A DNA stretch of 17,344 bases, taken from the NCBI GenBank assembly GCA_012727515.1, contig JAAYGZ010000175.1:1-17344 (forward strand), in the 5' to 3' direction. Below the pieces are notes generated by a model. The model did no database searches. It was not told the DNA's origin and worked only from the letters and a program-made list of their open reading frames with translations. The stretch is from Desulfovibrionales bacterium. GTDB taxonomy: Bacteria; Desulfobacterota; Desulfovibrionia; Desulfovibrionales; Desulfomicrobiaceae. Position numbers and translations under genes: made by a program. This document shows, one piece after another, positions 6,757 to 13,638 of this stretch (within the stretch, counting starts at the first letter, position 1; every line of letters begins with the position of its first letter).

Positions 6757-6761
6757 GGAGG
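6757..6761 (+). promoter_or_regulatory. Shine-Dalgarno site that selects the degP start
   Basis: GGAGG lies five bases before the ATG at 6767. The upstream in-frame TTG at 6752 and ATG at 6755 precede or abut the site and are rejected; starting at 6767 also gives a clean signal peptide. Confidence 0.85.
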
Positions 6762-6766
6762 TTTAT

Positions 6767-8206
6767 ATGAACACCGTGATGCGTCGTATGTTATGCATAG
6801 TTGGATGCTTGGGGATGCTTTTGGCATCATCAGGGGCCATGAGTGCTGATCTGCCTGACTTTACCCAACTGGCAGATTCTGCCGGGCAGGCCGTAGTGAA
6901 TATCAGCACAGTCAAGGTAAATAAAAATCAAGCACCTATGCCGCAAATTTTTCCTCGCGGCCCGCATGGCCAAAATCCTTTTGGGGATTTTTTTGAGCAA
7001 TTTGAGCGTTTTTTCGGTAATCAGGGGCGCCCTGTGCCGCGTGAGCAGCGTTCTTTGGGTTCTGGATTCATTATCTCTGCTGACGGGTATATTGTGACCA
7101 ATAATCATGTTGTGGATGGTGCGGACCGTATCAAGGTCAACCTTTTGTCCGGCAAGGGCGAGAAGTCGTATGATGCTGAGGTGATTGGCACAGATAAAGA
7201 AACAGACCTGGCACTTTTGAAGATAGATGCCGGAACCAGGCTCCCTGCATTAGAATTCGGAAATTCTGATGTGTTGCGAGTCGGCCAGTGGGTGCTGGCC
7301 ATAGGTAATCCTTTTGGGTTGGACCATACGGTCACCGCAGGTATTGTCAGCGCTAAAGGACGAACCATAGGCGCTGGCCCGTATGATAATTTTATTCAGA
7401 CTGACGCATCTATCAATCCGGGCAACAGCGGCGGCCCTTTGCTTGATATGTCAGGCCAGGTAATTGGTATTAATACAGCAATTATTGCCTCTGGGCAGGG
7501 TATTGGCTTTGCTATTCCAGGCAAGTTGGCAAAACAGGTCATTGACCAACTCAAAGAATTTAAGACTGTTAAACGTGGCTGGCTTGGCGTATCCATTCAA
7601 AATGTAGATGAAAACTCTGCGAAAGCTCTGGGCCTTGATCGGGCACGCGGGGCACTTGTTTCCAGTGTCACCCCTGGAGATCCGGCAGAGAAGGCCGGGC
7701 TCAAGGCTGGCGATGTTATTATCAATGTTGATGGTGTAGAAATTGAGAACTCTGGCGATCTGACGCGAAAAATTGGTGATTTATTACCAGGAGTCAAAAT
7801 TAATCTTTCTGTATGGAGAAATGGCAAAACGCTTATGATTCCTGTTATCCTGGAACAACGTAATGCCGAGCGTGTGGCCCAAGGCGGACGCGATACAGGA
7901 GCAGGGGAGCTTAGAAATACTGTCCTGGGGCTGGCGCTGCGTCCCCTGACTGCTCAGGAAGCAGAGGCACTGAACATGGATCGTCCACGCGGTTTGCTGG
8001 TGATGGACATAGATCCGGGATCTGTGGCTGAAGAAAACGATGTTACAGCCGGAGATGTGATTATTGAAGCCAATGGCCGGGTGGTAAATAGTGTGCAGGC
8101 ATTTCAGGATGTTATCAAAGGGGATGGTGCATCCAAGGGCGTGGTCATGCTTTTGGTGCAGCGCCAGGGACGCAATATTTTCAGAACACTGCCTGTTGAA
8201 CCGTAA
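6767..8206 (+). CDS. degP: DegP/DegQ-type (HtrA) periplasmic serine endoprotease
   Basis: A 479-residue protein. The signal peptide covers about 1-27 (hydrophobic core, cleavage after AMSA). The trypsin-like domain spans roughly 30-265, with H114 (TNNHVV), D147 (ETDLALLKI) and S221 (NPGNSGGPLL) as the catalytic triad. Two PDZ domains follow, at about 270-365 (GWLGVSIQNV) and 385-475 (VLGLALRPL). Known role: degrades and refolds misfolded envelope proteins as oligomeric cages. The region between the N-terminus and the catalytic domain is rich in Phe, Gly and Pro (63-90), as in the LA loop of HtrA proteins. DegQ and MucD are equally good names; the paralogue cannot be fixed by sequence alone. 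No heat-shock type promoter was recognised upstream. Confidence 0.93.
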   Translation: MNTVMRRMLCIVGCLGMLLASSGAMSADLPDFTQLADSAGQAVVNISTVKVNKNQAPMPQIFPRGPHGQNPFGDFFEQFERFFGNQGRPVPREQRSLGSGFIISADGYIVTNNHVVDGADRIKVNLLSGKGEKSYDAEVIGTDKETDLALLKIDAGTRLPALEFGNSDVLRVGQWVLAIGNPFGLDHTVTAGIVSAKGRTIGAGPYDNFIQTDASINPGNSGGPLLDMSGQVIGINTAIIASGQGIGFAIPGKLAKQVIDQLKEFKTVKRGWLGVSIQNVDENSAKALGLDRARGALVSSVTPGDPAEKAGLKAGDVIINVDGVEIENSGDLTRKIGDLLPGVKINLSVWRNGKTLMIPVILEQRNAERVAQGGRDTGAGELRNTVLGLALRPLTAQEAEALNMDRPRGLLVMDIDPGSVAEENDVTAGDVIIEANGRVVNSVQAFQDVIKGDGASKGVVMLLVQRQGRNIFRTLPVEP

Positions 8207-8215
8207 GGTGATGTG

Positions 8216-8250
8216 GATGCATCTGTACTGTGTTGTATGAACACTATAAT
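8216..8250 (+). promoter_or_regulatory. Candidate ispE promoter region (-10 TATAAT at 8245-8250; palindrome at 8216-8223)
   Basis: The 55-base gap after degP has no terminator-like hairpin. It contains a perfect TATAAT at 8245-8250 whose distance to the ispE ATG (8262) would give a leader of about five bases. No good -35 is present at 16-18 bases; an 8-base palindrome GATGCATC (8216-8223) lies just upstream of where one would be. Weak evidence. Confidence 0.3.
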
Positions 8251-8261
8251 AAGAATCTGTC

Positions 8262-9179
8262 ATGACAATACAACTTCATGCTGGATGCAAGGTTAATCTA
8301 TATTTAGATATTGTTGGGGTGCGGGAAGATGGATATCATATGCTGGAAAGTTTATTTTATCCTCTTCCTGTTCCAAACGACACCTTGCATGTGACTGAGC
8401 ATGATGCCAGTGGGCTTGTCTTGACATGCTCGCGTCCAGAACTCGCCACTGCAGAAAATCTTATTGCCAGGGCATATCGCGCCTATCAGCAGTGGACGGG
8501 CTGGGCACCAGGGCTGCACGTGTATCTGGAAAAACAGATTCCTCTTGGCGCTGGAATTGGCGGAGGAAGCAGTGATGCCGCAGTGTTTTTGCGTTGGCTG
8601 AATCGTCAGGCAGGCAGTTTGGCGTTGTCCGAGTCAGATCTGTCTGCGCTGGGAGCAACGCTTGGCGCAGATATTCCCTTTTTTCTACAAGATTGTCCTG
8701 CCTGGGTGTGCGGGGCAGGAGAGATTCTTGAGTCTGCAACCGTGCATCTGACAGGTAATTTTTTGGTGCTGGTCTGTCCGCCTGTGCAGGTTTCTACGGC
8801 TTGGGCCTACCAGCGTTGGGATGAGCTGGGACAAGAGACTGGGTTGAGAAAAGAGTTGACAGGTCAAAAATGCGTGGTTATGACCCGTTCCTCCACACGA
8901 TCGCTGGTTTTTTTTAACGCATTTGAGAAAGTCGTTTTTCCTGAATTTCCGGTACTTTCTAGCATAAAAAAGAAACTCTTGAACTGTGGGGCCGAGGCCG
9001 CAGTCATGAGCGGTTCTGGGTCAAGTATTGTTGGGATTTTTCAGTCCCGGCTTCAGGCAGAGCGTGCACAAGACGTGCTACGTAGCCTGGGATACGTAAG
9101 TTTTGGTATTGACCTGGCAGATACATCTCTGCCCAGTAATTCAATCAATCATGCTGGTAACGCTGCCTGTTCAGCGTAA
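8262..9179 (+). CDS. ispE: IspE, 4-diphosphocytidyl-2-C-methyl-D-erythritol kinase
   Basis: A 305-residue GHMP-family kinase that phosphorylates CDP-methylerythritol in the MEP route to isoprenoids, using ATP in the cytoplasm. Catalytic residues are K10 (in CKVNLYL) and D137 (in GADIPFF). The ATP loop is PLGAGIGGGSSDA at 94-106, and the C-terminal GHMP motif is MSGSGSSIVGIF near residue 250. The N-terminal substrate motif REDGYHMLESLF (21-32) is also typical. The ATG at 8262 fits the family N-terminus but has almost no Shine-Dalgarno match. The stop is six bases before the tRNA-Gln gene. The 20-odd residues after the last conserved block (ADTSLPSNS to the end) are an unconserved tail. Confidence 0.95.
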   Translation: MTIQLHAGCKVNLYLDIVGVREDGYHMLESLFYPLPVPNDTLHVTEHDASGLVLTCSRPELATAENLIARAYRAYQQWTGWAPGLHVYLEKQIPLGAGIGGGSSDAAVFLRWLNRQAGSLALSESDLSALGATLGADIPFFLQDCPAWVCGAGEILESATVHLTGNFLVLVCPPVQVSTAWAYQRWDELGQETGLRKELTGQKCVVMTRSSTRSLVFFNAFEKVVFPEFPVLSSIKKKLLNCGAEAAVMSGSGSSIVGIFQSRLQAERAQDVLRSLGYVSFGIDLADTSLPSNSINHAGNAACSA

Positions 9180-9185
9180 GCATAT

Positions 9186-9261
9186 TGGGGCGTCGCCAAA
9201 CTGGCAAGGCAACGGGTTTTGGTCCCGTCATTCGGAGGTTCGAATCCTCCCGCCCCAGCCA
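9186..9261 (+). tRNA. tRNA-Gln (anticodon TTG), CCA encoded
   Basis: A 76-base cloverleaf. The acceptor stem is TGGGGCG (9186-9192) with CGCCCCA (9251-9257), then discriminator G9258 and genomic CCA 9259-9261. The D arm contains the GG pair. The anticodon stem ACGGG (9212-9216) pairs with CCCGT (9224-9228) around loop TTTTGGT, with TTG at 9219-9221. The T arm is GGAGG-TTCGAAT-CCTCC (9234-9250). The weak first pair T1-A72 is a known tRNA-Gln identity feature. The gene sits six bases after ispE and 22 before prs, so maturation probably releases it from a shared transcript. Confidence 0.97.
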
Positions 9262-9283
9262 TACATTTCACCAAGGTTGTTGT

Positions 9284-10228
9284 ATGCCGCGTGTAGGCGA
9301 ATTAAAAATTGTCACTGGTACTGCCAACCCTTTGCTGGCAGAACGTATCTGTGATCACTTAGGATGCAAGGTTACGCGCTCCCTGGTTGACACCTTCAGC
9401 GATGGTGAAATCCGGGTGGAGATGGGTGAAAACGTGCGCGGTGATGACGTGTATGTTGTGCAGCCCACCTGTGCGCCGGTGAATCATAATCTTATGGAAT
9501 TGTGTCTGATGCTTGATGCGTTAAAACGCGCTAGCGCCGGGCGTGTTACTGCGGTGATCCCGTATTTTGGCTATGCCCGCCAAGACCGCAAGGTCGTAGC
9601 CCGTGCTCCTATCAGTGCTAAAATGGTTGCAGATTTTATCACTGTGGCCGGCGTTGACCGCGTTTTAACGATAGACCTGCATTCTGGACAAATTCAGGGT
9701 TTTTTTGATTGCCCTGTAGATAACCTGTATGCAGCCCAGGTTCTGTTGGACTATCTGCAGAAGCTGGGGAGTAATTTGGTTATTGTTTCCCCAGATGCTG
9801 GCGGAACAGAGCGTGCCAGGGCCTATGCTAAGCGTTTGGGCGTTGGCCTGGCCATTGTCGATAAACGTCGTGAAGGCCCTAATAAGGCTCATGCCATGCA
9901 GCTGATTGGTGATGTAAAGGGCAAAGTAGCCGTGGTTCTTGACGATATGATTGATACTGCGGGCACCATGACAGAAGCTGGCAATTTGCTTGCGGAAAAT
10001 GGCGCAGAAGATGTGGTGGCCTGTGCATCACATCCAGTTCTCTCTGGGCCGGCTGTTGAACGTTTGATCAGCTCTGCTTTTTCTCAGGTCATTGTTACAG
10101 ATACAATCCCGCTCAACGCAAAAGCAGCGGCAAGTGATAAATTTAAGGTTATTTCTGTGGGCAGCCTGATTGCCAAGGCTATTCATAATATTCATTCTGA
10201 ATCATCAGTCAGCGTTCTTTTTAGCTGA
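9284..10228 (+). CDS. prs: Ribose-phosphate pyrophosphokinase (PRPP synthetase)
   Basis: A 314-residue enzyme making PRPP from ribose 5-phosphate and ATP for nucleotide, histidine, tryptophan and NAD synthesis. Motifs in order: FSDGEIRVEM (38-47), YFGYARQDRK (94-103), DLHSGQIQGFF (131-141), SPDAGGTERA (169-178), the catalytic flexible-loop region DKRREGPN (193-200, with K194/R195) and the PRPP loop VVLDDMIDTAGTM (217-229). Length is usual for class I enzymes. The ATG at 9284 has AAGG at 9273-9276 seven bases upstream. The open frame extends back through the tRNA, but that extension is rejected because the tRNA is real and the family starts here. It is followed by rplY after 44 bases with no terminator. 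Confidence 0.97.
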   Translation: MPRVGELKIVTGTANPLLAERICDHLGCKVTRSLVDTFSDGEIRVEMGENVRGDDVYVVQPTCAPVNHNLMELCLMLDALKRASAGRVTAVIPYFGYARQDRKVVARAPISAKMVADFITVAGVDRVLTIDLHSGQIQGFFDCPVDNLYAAQVLLDYLQKLGSNLVIVSPDAGGTERARAYAKRLGVGLAIVDKRREGPNKAHAMQLIGDVKGKVAVVLDDMIDTAGTMTEAGNLLAENGAEDVVACASHPVLSGPAVERLISSAFSQVIVTDTIPLNAKAAASDKFKVISVGSLIAKAIHNIHSESSVSVLFS

Positions 10229-10272
10229 AAACAGCATGAACCTGATTCTGCTGGCGAATAAAGGAGTATATC

Positions 10273-10866
10273 ATGTCTGAAGTTGTATCATTGCAGATGA
10301 CGCGGCGTAGCGTTACGGGCAAGGGCCCGTGTGCGCGGTTGCGTGTTCAGGGCCTGGTTCCCGGAGTTTTTTACAATTCAAAAGGCGAGAACATCCCTCT
10401 TACTGTAGATAATACAGCTTTGGGCAAGGCCTTTGAAAAAGTTCGTTATTCTAAAATGCTTGAACTCCATATTGATATGGATGGGCAGTTGGAAAAGCGG
10501 ACTGTTCTCTTTAAAAAACTTGTTTCGCACCCTGTGAAGCGTCGTTATGACCATGTGGATTTTATTGGCATTGACCTGGATAAAGAAGTTCAGGTTACTG
10601 TGCCTGTAAAGACAACGGGCAGGGCAAAAGGCGTTGTTTTGGGTGGCAAGCTGGAGGTTATCCAGGAAGAAGTTTTGGTGCGCTGTCTGCCCACAATAAT
10701 CCCTGATAGCATCACCGTTGATGTCACAGCCCTGGATATTGCAGACAAAGTTTTTGTTGATCAGCTTTCTTTGCCAGAAGGTGTGCAGGCAGTGTATGAT
10801 CGCAATTACGTGGTGCTCACTATCCAGACCTCACGTGCTGTCAAAGCTGATTCTGAAGACGAGTAG
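10273..10866 (+). CDS. rplY: Ribosomal protein bL25, long (TL5/Ctc) form
   Basis: A 197-residue protein of the 5S-rRNA-binding bL25 family in its two-domain form. The N-terminal L25 domain (about 5-95) contains TGKGPCARLRVQGLVPGVFYN and the HPVKRRYDHVDF block. The C-terminal TL5-type beta domain (about 97-185) contains EVQVTVPVKTTG and DSITVDVTALDIAD. It ends in an acidic tail (ADSEDE). It binds 5S rRNA in the 50S subunit; Ctc-type forms are linked to stress in some bacteria. A strong AAGGAG at 10261-10266 precedes the ATG. It probably shares a transcript with prs and is closed by the terminator downstream. The gene is called ctc in some genomes. Confidence 0.95.
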   Translation: MSEVVSLQMTRRSVTGKGPCARLRVQGLVPGVFYNSKGENIPLTVDNTALGKAFEKVRYSKMLELHIDMDGQLEKRTVLFKKLVSHPVKRRYDHVDFIGIDLDKEVQVTVPVKTTGRAKGVVLGGKLEVIQEEVLVRCLPTIIPDSITVDVTALDIADKVFVDQLSLPEGVQAVYDRNYVVLTIQTSRAVKADSEDE

Positions 10867-10886
10867 CAGCATAGTCTCTATATTTT

Positions 10887-10914
10887 AAAGGGCCCTGCCT
10901 TGCAGGGCCTTTTT
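10887..10914 (+). terminator. Rho-independent terminator after rplY
   Basis: A 10-pair stem, 10889-10898 with 10902-10911 (one G-T wobble), closes a 3-base loop CTT and runs into TTTTT. The A run 10887-10889 facing the T run would extend it on the other strand. It lies 20 bases after the rplY stop and 33 before the pth start. Confidence 0.93.
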
Positions 10915-10947
10915 CTTTGACCACCCTGCCCTGTTGAATGGTATTCC

Positions 10948-11547
10948 ATGACATATGATGGATTTATCGCTGGTCTCGGCAACCCAGGGCCACGATATTC
11001 ACGCACACGGCATAATTTTGGCTTTATGCTTGTGGATCGCTTGATAGCCCTGTGGGCAGATCAGCCTGATGCAGTTATTTCGTCACGGTCCGGATCTGGA
11101 AAAGCTGATGTCTGGGACGTTTGTTTCCACGCTGATCAGACGCGCTGGCTGGTTGCAAAGCCACTGGATTTTATGAATCGAAGTGGGCCACCCATACAGC
11201 TGTTATGCCGGCGTAATGGAATTCCCGCAGAGAAGATTCTCGTTCTTCATGATGAACTGGATCTGCCACTGGGTCAGATGCGTTTTAAGTTTTCCGGAGG
11301 TCTTGCCGGGCATAATGGATTAAAGTCGTTGGTCGAAAGTTTGGGCACCAAGGATTTTGCACGGCTACGACTGGGCATTGGCCGCCCAGAGCATCCAGTT
11401 GCAATGGCAGATTATGTGCTCAGCCCTTTTATGGCCTCTGAAATTCCGGTGTTAGACAAAACTCTGGCCAGAGCAGCAGAAGCGACACAGACATATTGCA
11501 GGTACGGGCTTGCAGAGGCCATGCAACAGCTACATTCGCATGGGTAA
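10948..11547 (+). CDS. pth: Peptidyl-tRNA hydrolase
   Basis: A 199-residue enzyme that frees tRNAs from prematurely released peptidyl-tRNA. Catalytic and binding residues are all present: N12 (GLGNPG), H22 (TRHNFGF), N77 (DFMNRSG), D102 (HDELDLPLG) and N123 (GHNGLKS), followed by RLRLGIGRP at 139-147. Length is normal for bacterial Pth. The ATG at 10948 places GLGNPG at the usual distance from the N-terminus, but no Shine-Dalgarno site is visible. A TTGACC at 10917-10922 could serve as a -35, but no convincing -10 follows at 16-18 bases. Being just downstream of rplY, it fits a translation-related neighbourhood. Confidence 0.95.
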   Translation: MTYDGFIAGLGNPGPRYSRTRHNFGFMLVDRLIALWADQPDAVISSRSGSGKADVWDVCFHADQTRWLVAKPLDFMNRSGPPIQLLCRRNGIPAEKILVLHDELDLPLGQMRFKFSGGLAGHNGLKSLVESLGTKDFARLRLGIGRPEHPVAMADYVLSPFMASEIPVLDKTLARAAEATQTYCRYGLAEAMQQLHSHG

Positions 11548-11566
11548 TTTGTGTTCAGGGATGTAG

Positions 11567-11595
11567 TGGACTCTTTTTGGCTTTTGTTGTATATG
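11567..11595 (+). promoter_or_regulatory. Candidate promoter for carD
   Basis: TGGACT (11567-11572) and TATATG (11590-11595) are separated by 17 bases; each matches consensus at four of six positions. They lie between the pth stop and the carD start. This is a weak pair with correct geometry. Confidence 0.3.
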
Positions 11596-11627
11596 ACAGC
11601 TTCTGTGCTGATTGGAGATAATTTTGT

Positions 11628-11632
11628 GGAGG
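11628..11632 (+). promoter_or_regulatory. Shine-Dalgarno site that selects the carD start
   Basis: GGAGG lies six bases before the GTG at 11639. The longer frame starting at 11612 would translate through this site and adds nine residues not typical of the family, so it is rejected. Confidence 0.85.
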
Positions 11633-11638
11633 TCACCT

Positions 11639-12169
11639 GTGTTTTCAATTGATGAACTTGTCGTCTATCCCGCGCAGGGCGTCGGTAAGGTCGAACGGAT
11701 TGAGACCCAGCTCATCGGAGGTGTTGAGACTGAGCTTTTTATTGTGCGCATTTTGAGCAACAATGTGACGCTCATGGTGCCAGTGGAAAACGCTGTCAAT
11801 GTTGGGTTGCGCAGTGTGTACACGCAGGAGCAAGCAATGGAGATCTACGCATATTTGCGTGATAGATCCGACTTTACCGGCTACTCCGGACAGAACTGGA
11901 ACCGGCGGTATCGTGAATATTCTGAAAAGCTCAAAAGCAGTGATCTGCGTGACGTGGCTTATGTACTCAAAGAGTTGATTCTTATTGGTAAAGACAAGGA
12001 ATTATCTTTTGGTGAGCGACGGCTTTTGGAACAGGCGATGAGCCTTATTTCTTTGGAACTTTCTTTTGCCTTGCAACAGGAACAGGCTGAAGCCAAGAAG
12101 TCTATTGAGGCTTTGTTCGGAGATATTCTGCATGCAAAAGAGGATGAAGATGCTGCGGATGCGGATTAA
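11639..12169 (+). CDS. carD: CarD/CdnL-family RNA polymerase-binding transcription regulator
   Basis: A 176-residue protein. The N-terminal Tudor-like RNA-polymerase-interacting domain (1-60) contains FSIDELVVYPAQGVGKVE and VTLMVPVENA. The C-terminal helical DNA-contacting domain (62-160) contains NWNRRYREYSEKL and LSFGERRLLEQAM. W87 corresponds in context to the tryptophan that in characterised CarD proteins wedges into the promoter minor groove. An acidic tail (KEDEDAADAD) ends the protein. Known role: binds the beta subunit and stabilises open promoter complexes, especially at ribosomal RNA promoters. It starts with GTG, lies 91 bases after pth and is followed by a terminator and the rho leader. 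Confidence 0.92.
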   Translation: MFSIDELVVYPAQGVGKVERIETQLIGGVETELFIVRILSNNVTLMVPVENAVNVGLRSVYTQEQAMEIYAYLRDRSDFTGYSGQNWNRRYREYSEKLKSSDLRDVAYVLKELILIGKDKELSFGERRLLEQAMSLISLELSFALQQEQAEAKKSIEALFGDILHAKEDEDAADAD

Positions 12170-12170
12170 T

Positions 12171-12188
12171 GGGGCTTAGGCCCCTTTT
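12171..12188 (+). terminator. Small intrinsic terminator after carD
   Basis: GGGGC (12171-12175) pairs with GCCCC (12180-12184) around loop TTAG, followed by TTTT (12185-12188), starting one base after the carD stop. The stem is only five pairs, so termination may be partial. Confidence 0.6.
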
Positions 12189-12378
12189 GCATGTTTTCGT
12201 AACGTATTTTTCCCTGCCTTTTTACTATCGCATTCATTCTAAATTTTAATTCTTCTCCGCCCATGTGGGCCATAGATACTATCGAAATATCCATCTGACT
12301 ATTCTTGTAGAATTTATATTTTCAGTATGAAAGTAAATACTCCCGCCTTTTTATTCTCCATCTCCATGAGGAATTGTT
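12189..12378 (+). promoter_or_regulatory. rho promoter/leader region
   Basis: An AT-rich stretch without a credible gene. A possible promoter is TTTACT (12221-12226) with TTTAAT (12245-12250), an 18-base spacer; this would start a leader of about 120 bases. The leader has a short hairpin at 12259-12270 (GCCC/GGGC) and a pyrimidine-rich, nearly G-free stretch at 12340-12365. The latter resembles a Rho-loading (rut-like) site just before the ribosome site GAGG (12368-12371). rho is autoregulated by attenuation in enterobacteria, so the same is a reasonable idea here but is not shown. Confidence 0.45.
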
Positions 12379-13626
12379 ATGAATCTTTCTGAGTTGAAGA
12401 CCAAGTCCATGTCTGAACTTATGGACATTGCCAGCGCCTATCAGATTGAAAATATGAGTGGACTGCGCAAGCAAGAGATGATTTTTGCTTTACTCCAGGC
12501 TTGTGCTTCCCAGAATGGGTCCATTTTTGGAGAAGGAGTACTGGAGATTTTGCCCGATGGCTTTGGTTTTCTCCGTTCGCCAATGTATAGTTACATGCCT
12601 GGGCCAGATGATATTTATGTATCTCCGTCACAGATACGGCGTTTTGGCCTGCGCACGGGCGATGTTATTTCCGGGCAGATTCGCCCGCCCAAGGAAGGTG
12701 AGCGCTACTTTGCCTTGCTGAGAGTGAAAGAAATCTGCTTTCGTGAGCCGGAAGAAGCCAAGCGCATCGTGCTTTTTGATAATTTGACTCCCATTTATCC
12801 CGATGCACAGTTTCGTCTGGAAAACGGTGATAAAAATTATTCAGCCCGCATCATGGATCTGATGACGCCCATTGGCAAAGGACAGCGTGGTCTTATTGTT
12901 GCCCCTCCCCGAACTGGCAAAACTATGCTGCTGCAGACCATTGCCAATTCCATCAGCATAAATCATCCAGATGCGTATCTTATTGTCTTGCTTATTGATG
13001 AGCGGCCTGAAGAAGTAACTGACATGGAGCGTACAGTGCGGGCTGAAGTGATCAGCTCCACCTTTGACGAACCTCCACAACGCCATGTCCAAGTGGCAGA
13101 AATGGTACTGGAAAAGGCCAAGCGTCTGGTTGAGCGCAAGGTTGATGTTGTAATTTTGCTGGATTCCATAACCCGCCTGGGCCGTGCCTATAACGCAACA
13201 ACGCCGTCTTCAGGCCGAGTCCTGTCTGGTGGGCTTGATGCCAATGCCTTGCAGCGGCCCAAGCGTTTTTTTGGCGCGGCGCGCAATATTGAAGAAGGCG
13301 GGAGTCTGACCATTATTTCTACGGCCTTAATAGATACTGGCTCGCGCATGGATGAAGTAATTTTTGAAGAATTCAAAGGTACTGGTAATGCGGATATTTA
13401 TCTTGATCGGCATTTATCAGACAAGCGCACGTTTCCGGCCATTGATCTTAATCGTTCCGGAACACGCAAGGAAGATCTGCTGCTGGAGCCAGATGTGCTC
13501 AATAAGGTCTGGATTTTGCGTCGGATAATGGCCTCTCTGAATTCTGTGGACAGTATGGAATTTTTACTCGACAAAATGCGTGGGACCAAGAATAACAAAG
13601 ACTTTCTGGAGATGATGAATTCATGA
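12379..13626 (+). CDS. rho: Transcription termination factor Rho
   Basis: A 415-residue hexameric RNA-dependent ATPase that ends untranslated transcripts. The N-terminal Rho-N helical domain (1-45) and the cold-shock-like primary RNA-binding domain (48-118, with GFGFLR and DDIYVS) are followed by the RecA-type ATPase. There, Walker A is PPRTGKT (176-182), the catalytic stretch is [11 protein letters not shown] (206-216), Walker B is VVILLD (257-262), the Q loop is [21 protein letters not shown] (283-303) and the R loop is GTRKEDLLL (361-369). Length is that of the compact form, without an inserted disordered domain. Start ATG 12379 has GAGG seven bases upstream. It is followed 12 bases later by nadE. 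Confidence 0.98.
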   Translation: MNLSELKTKSMSELMDIASAYQIENMSGLRKQEMIFALLQACASQNGSIFGEGVLEILPDGFGFLRSPMYSYMPGPDDIYVSPSQIRRFGLRTGDVISGQIRPPKEGERYFALLRVKEICFREPEEAKRIVLFDNLTPIYPDAQFRLENGDKNYSARIMDLMTPIGKGQRGLIVAPPRTGKTMLLQTIANSISINHPDAYLIVLLIDERPEEVTDMERTVRAEVISSTFDEPPQRHVQVAEMVLEKAKRLVERKVDVVILLDSITRLGRAYNATTPSSGRVLSGGLDANALQRPKRFFGAARNIEEGGSLTIISTALIDTGSRMDEVIFEEFKGTGNADIYLDRHLSDKRTFPAIDLNRSGTRKEDLLLEPDVLNKVWILRRIMASLNSVDSMEFLLDKMRGTKNNKDFLEMMNS

Positions 13627-13638
13627 TCAGGAGACGCT

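Noticed and set aside
9185..9283. Upstream extension of prs through the tRNA
   Set aside because: The extension translates the tRNA-Gln gene; the family N-terminus and the AAGG site fix the start at 9284.
10232..10253. Five-base inverted repeat CAGCA/TGCTG before rplY
   Set aside because: Stem too short for the 12-base loop; no sign of an autoregulatory ribosomal-protein site.
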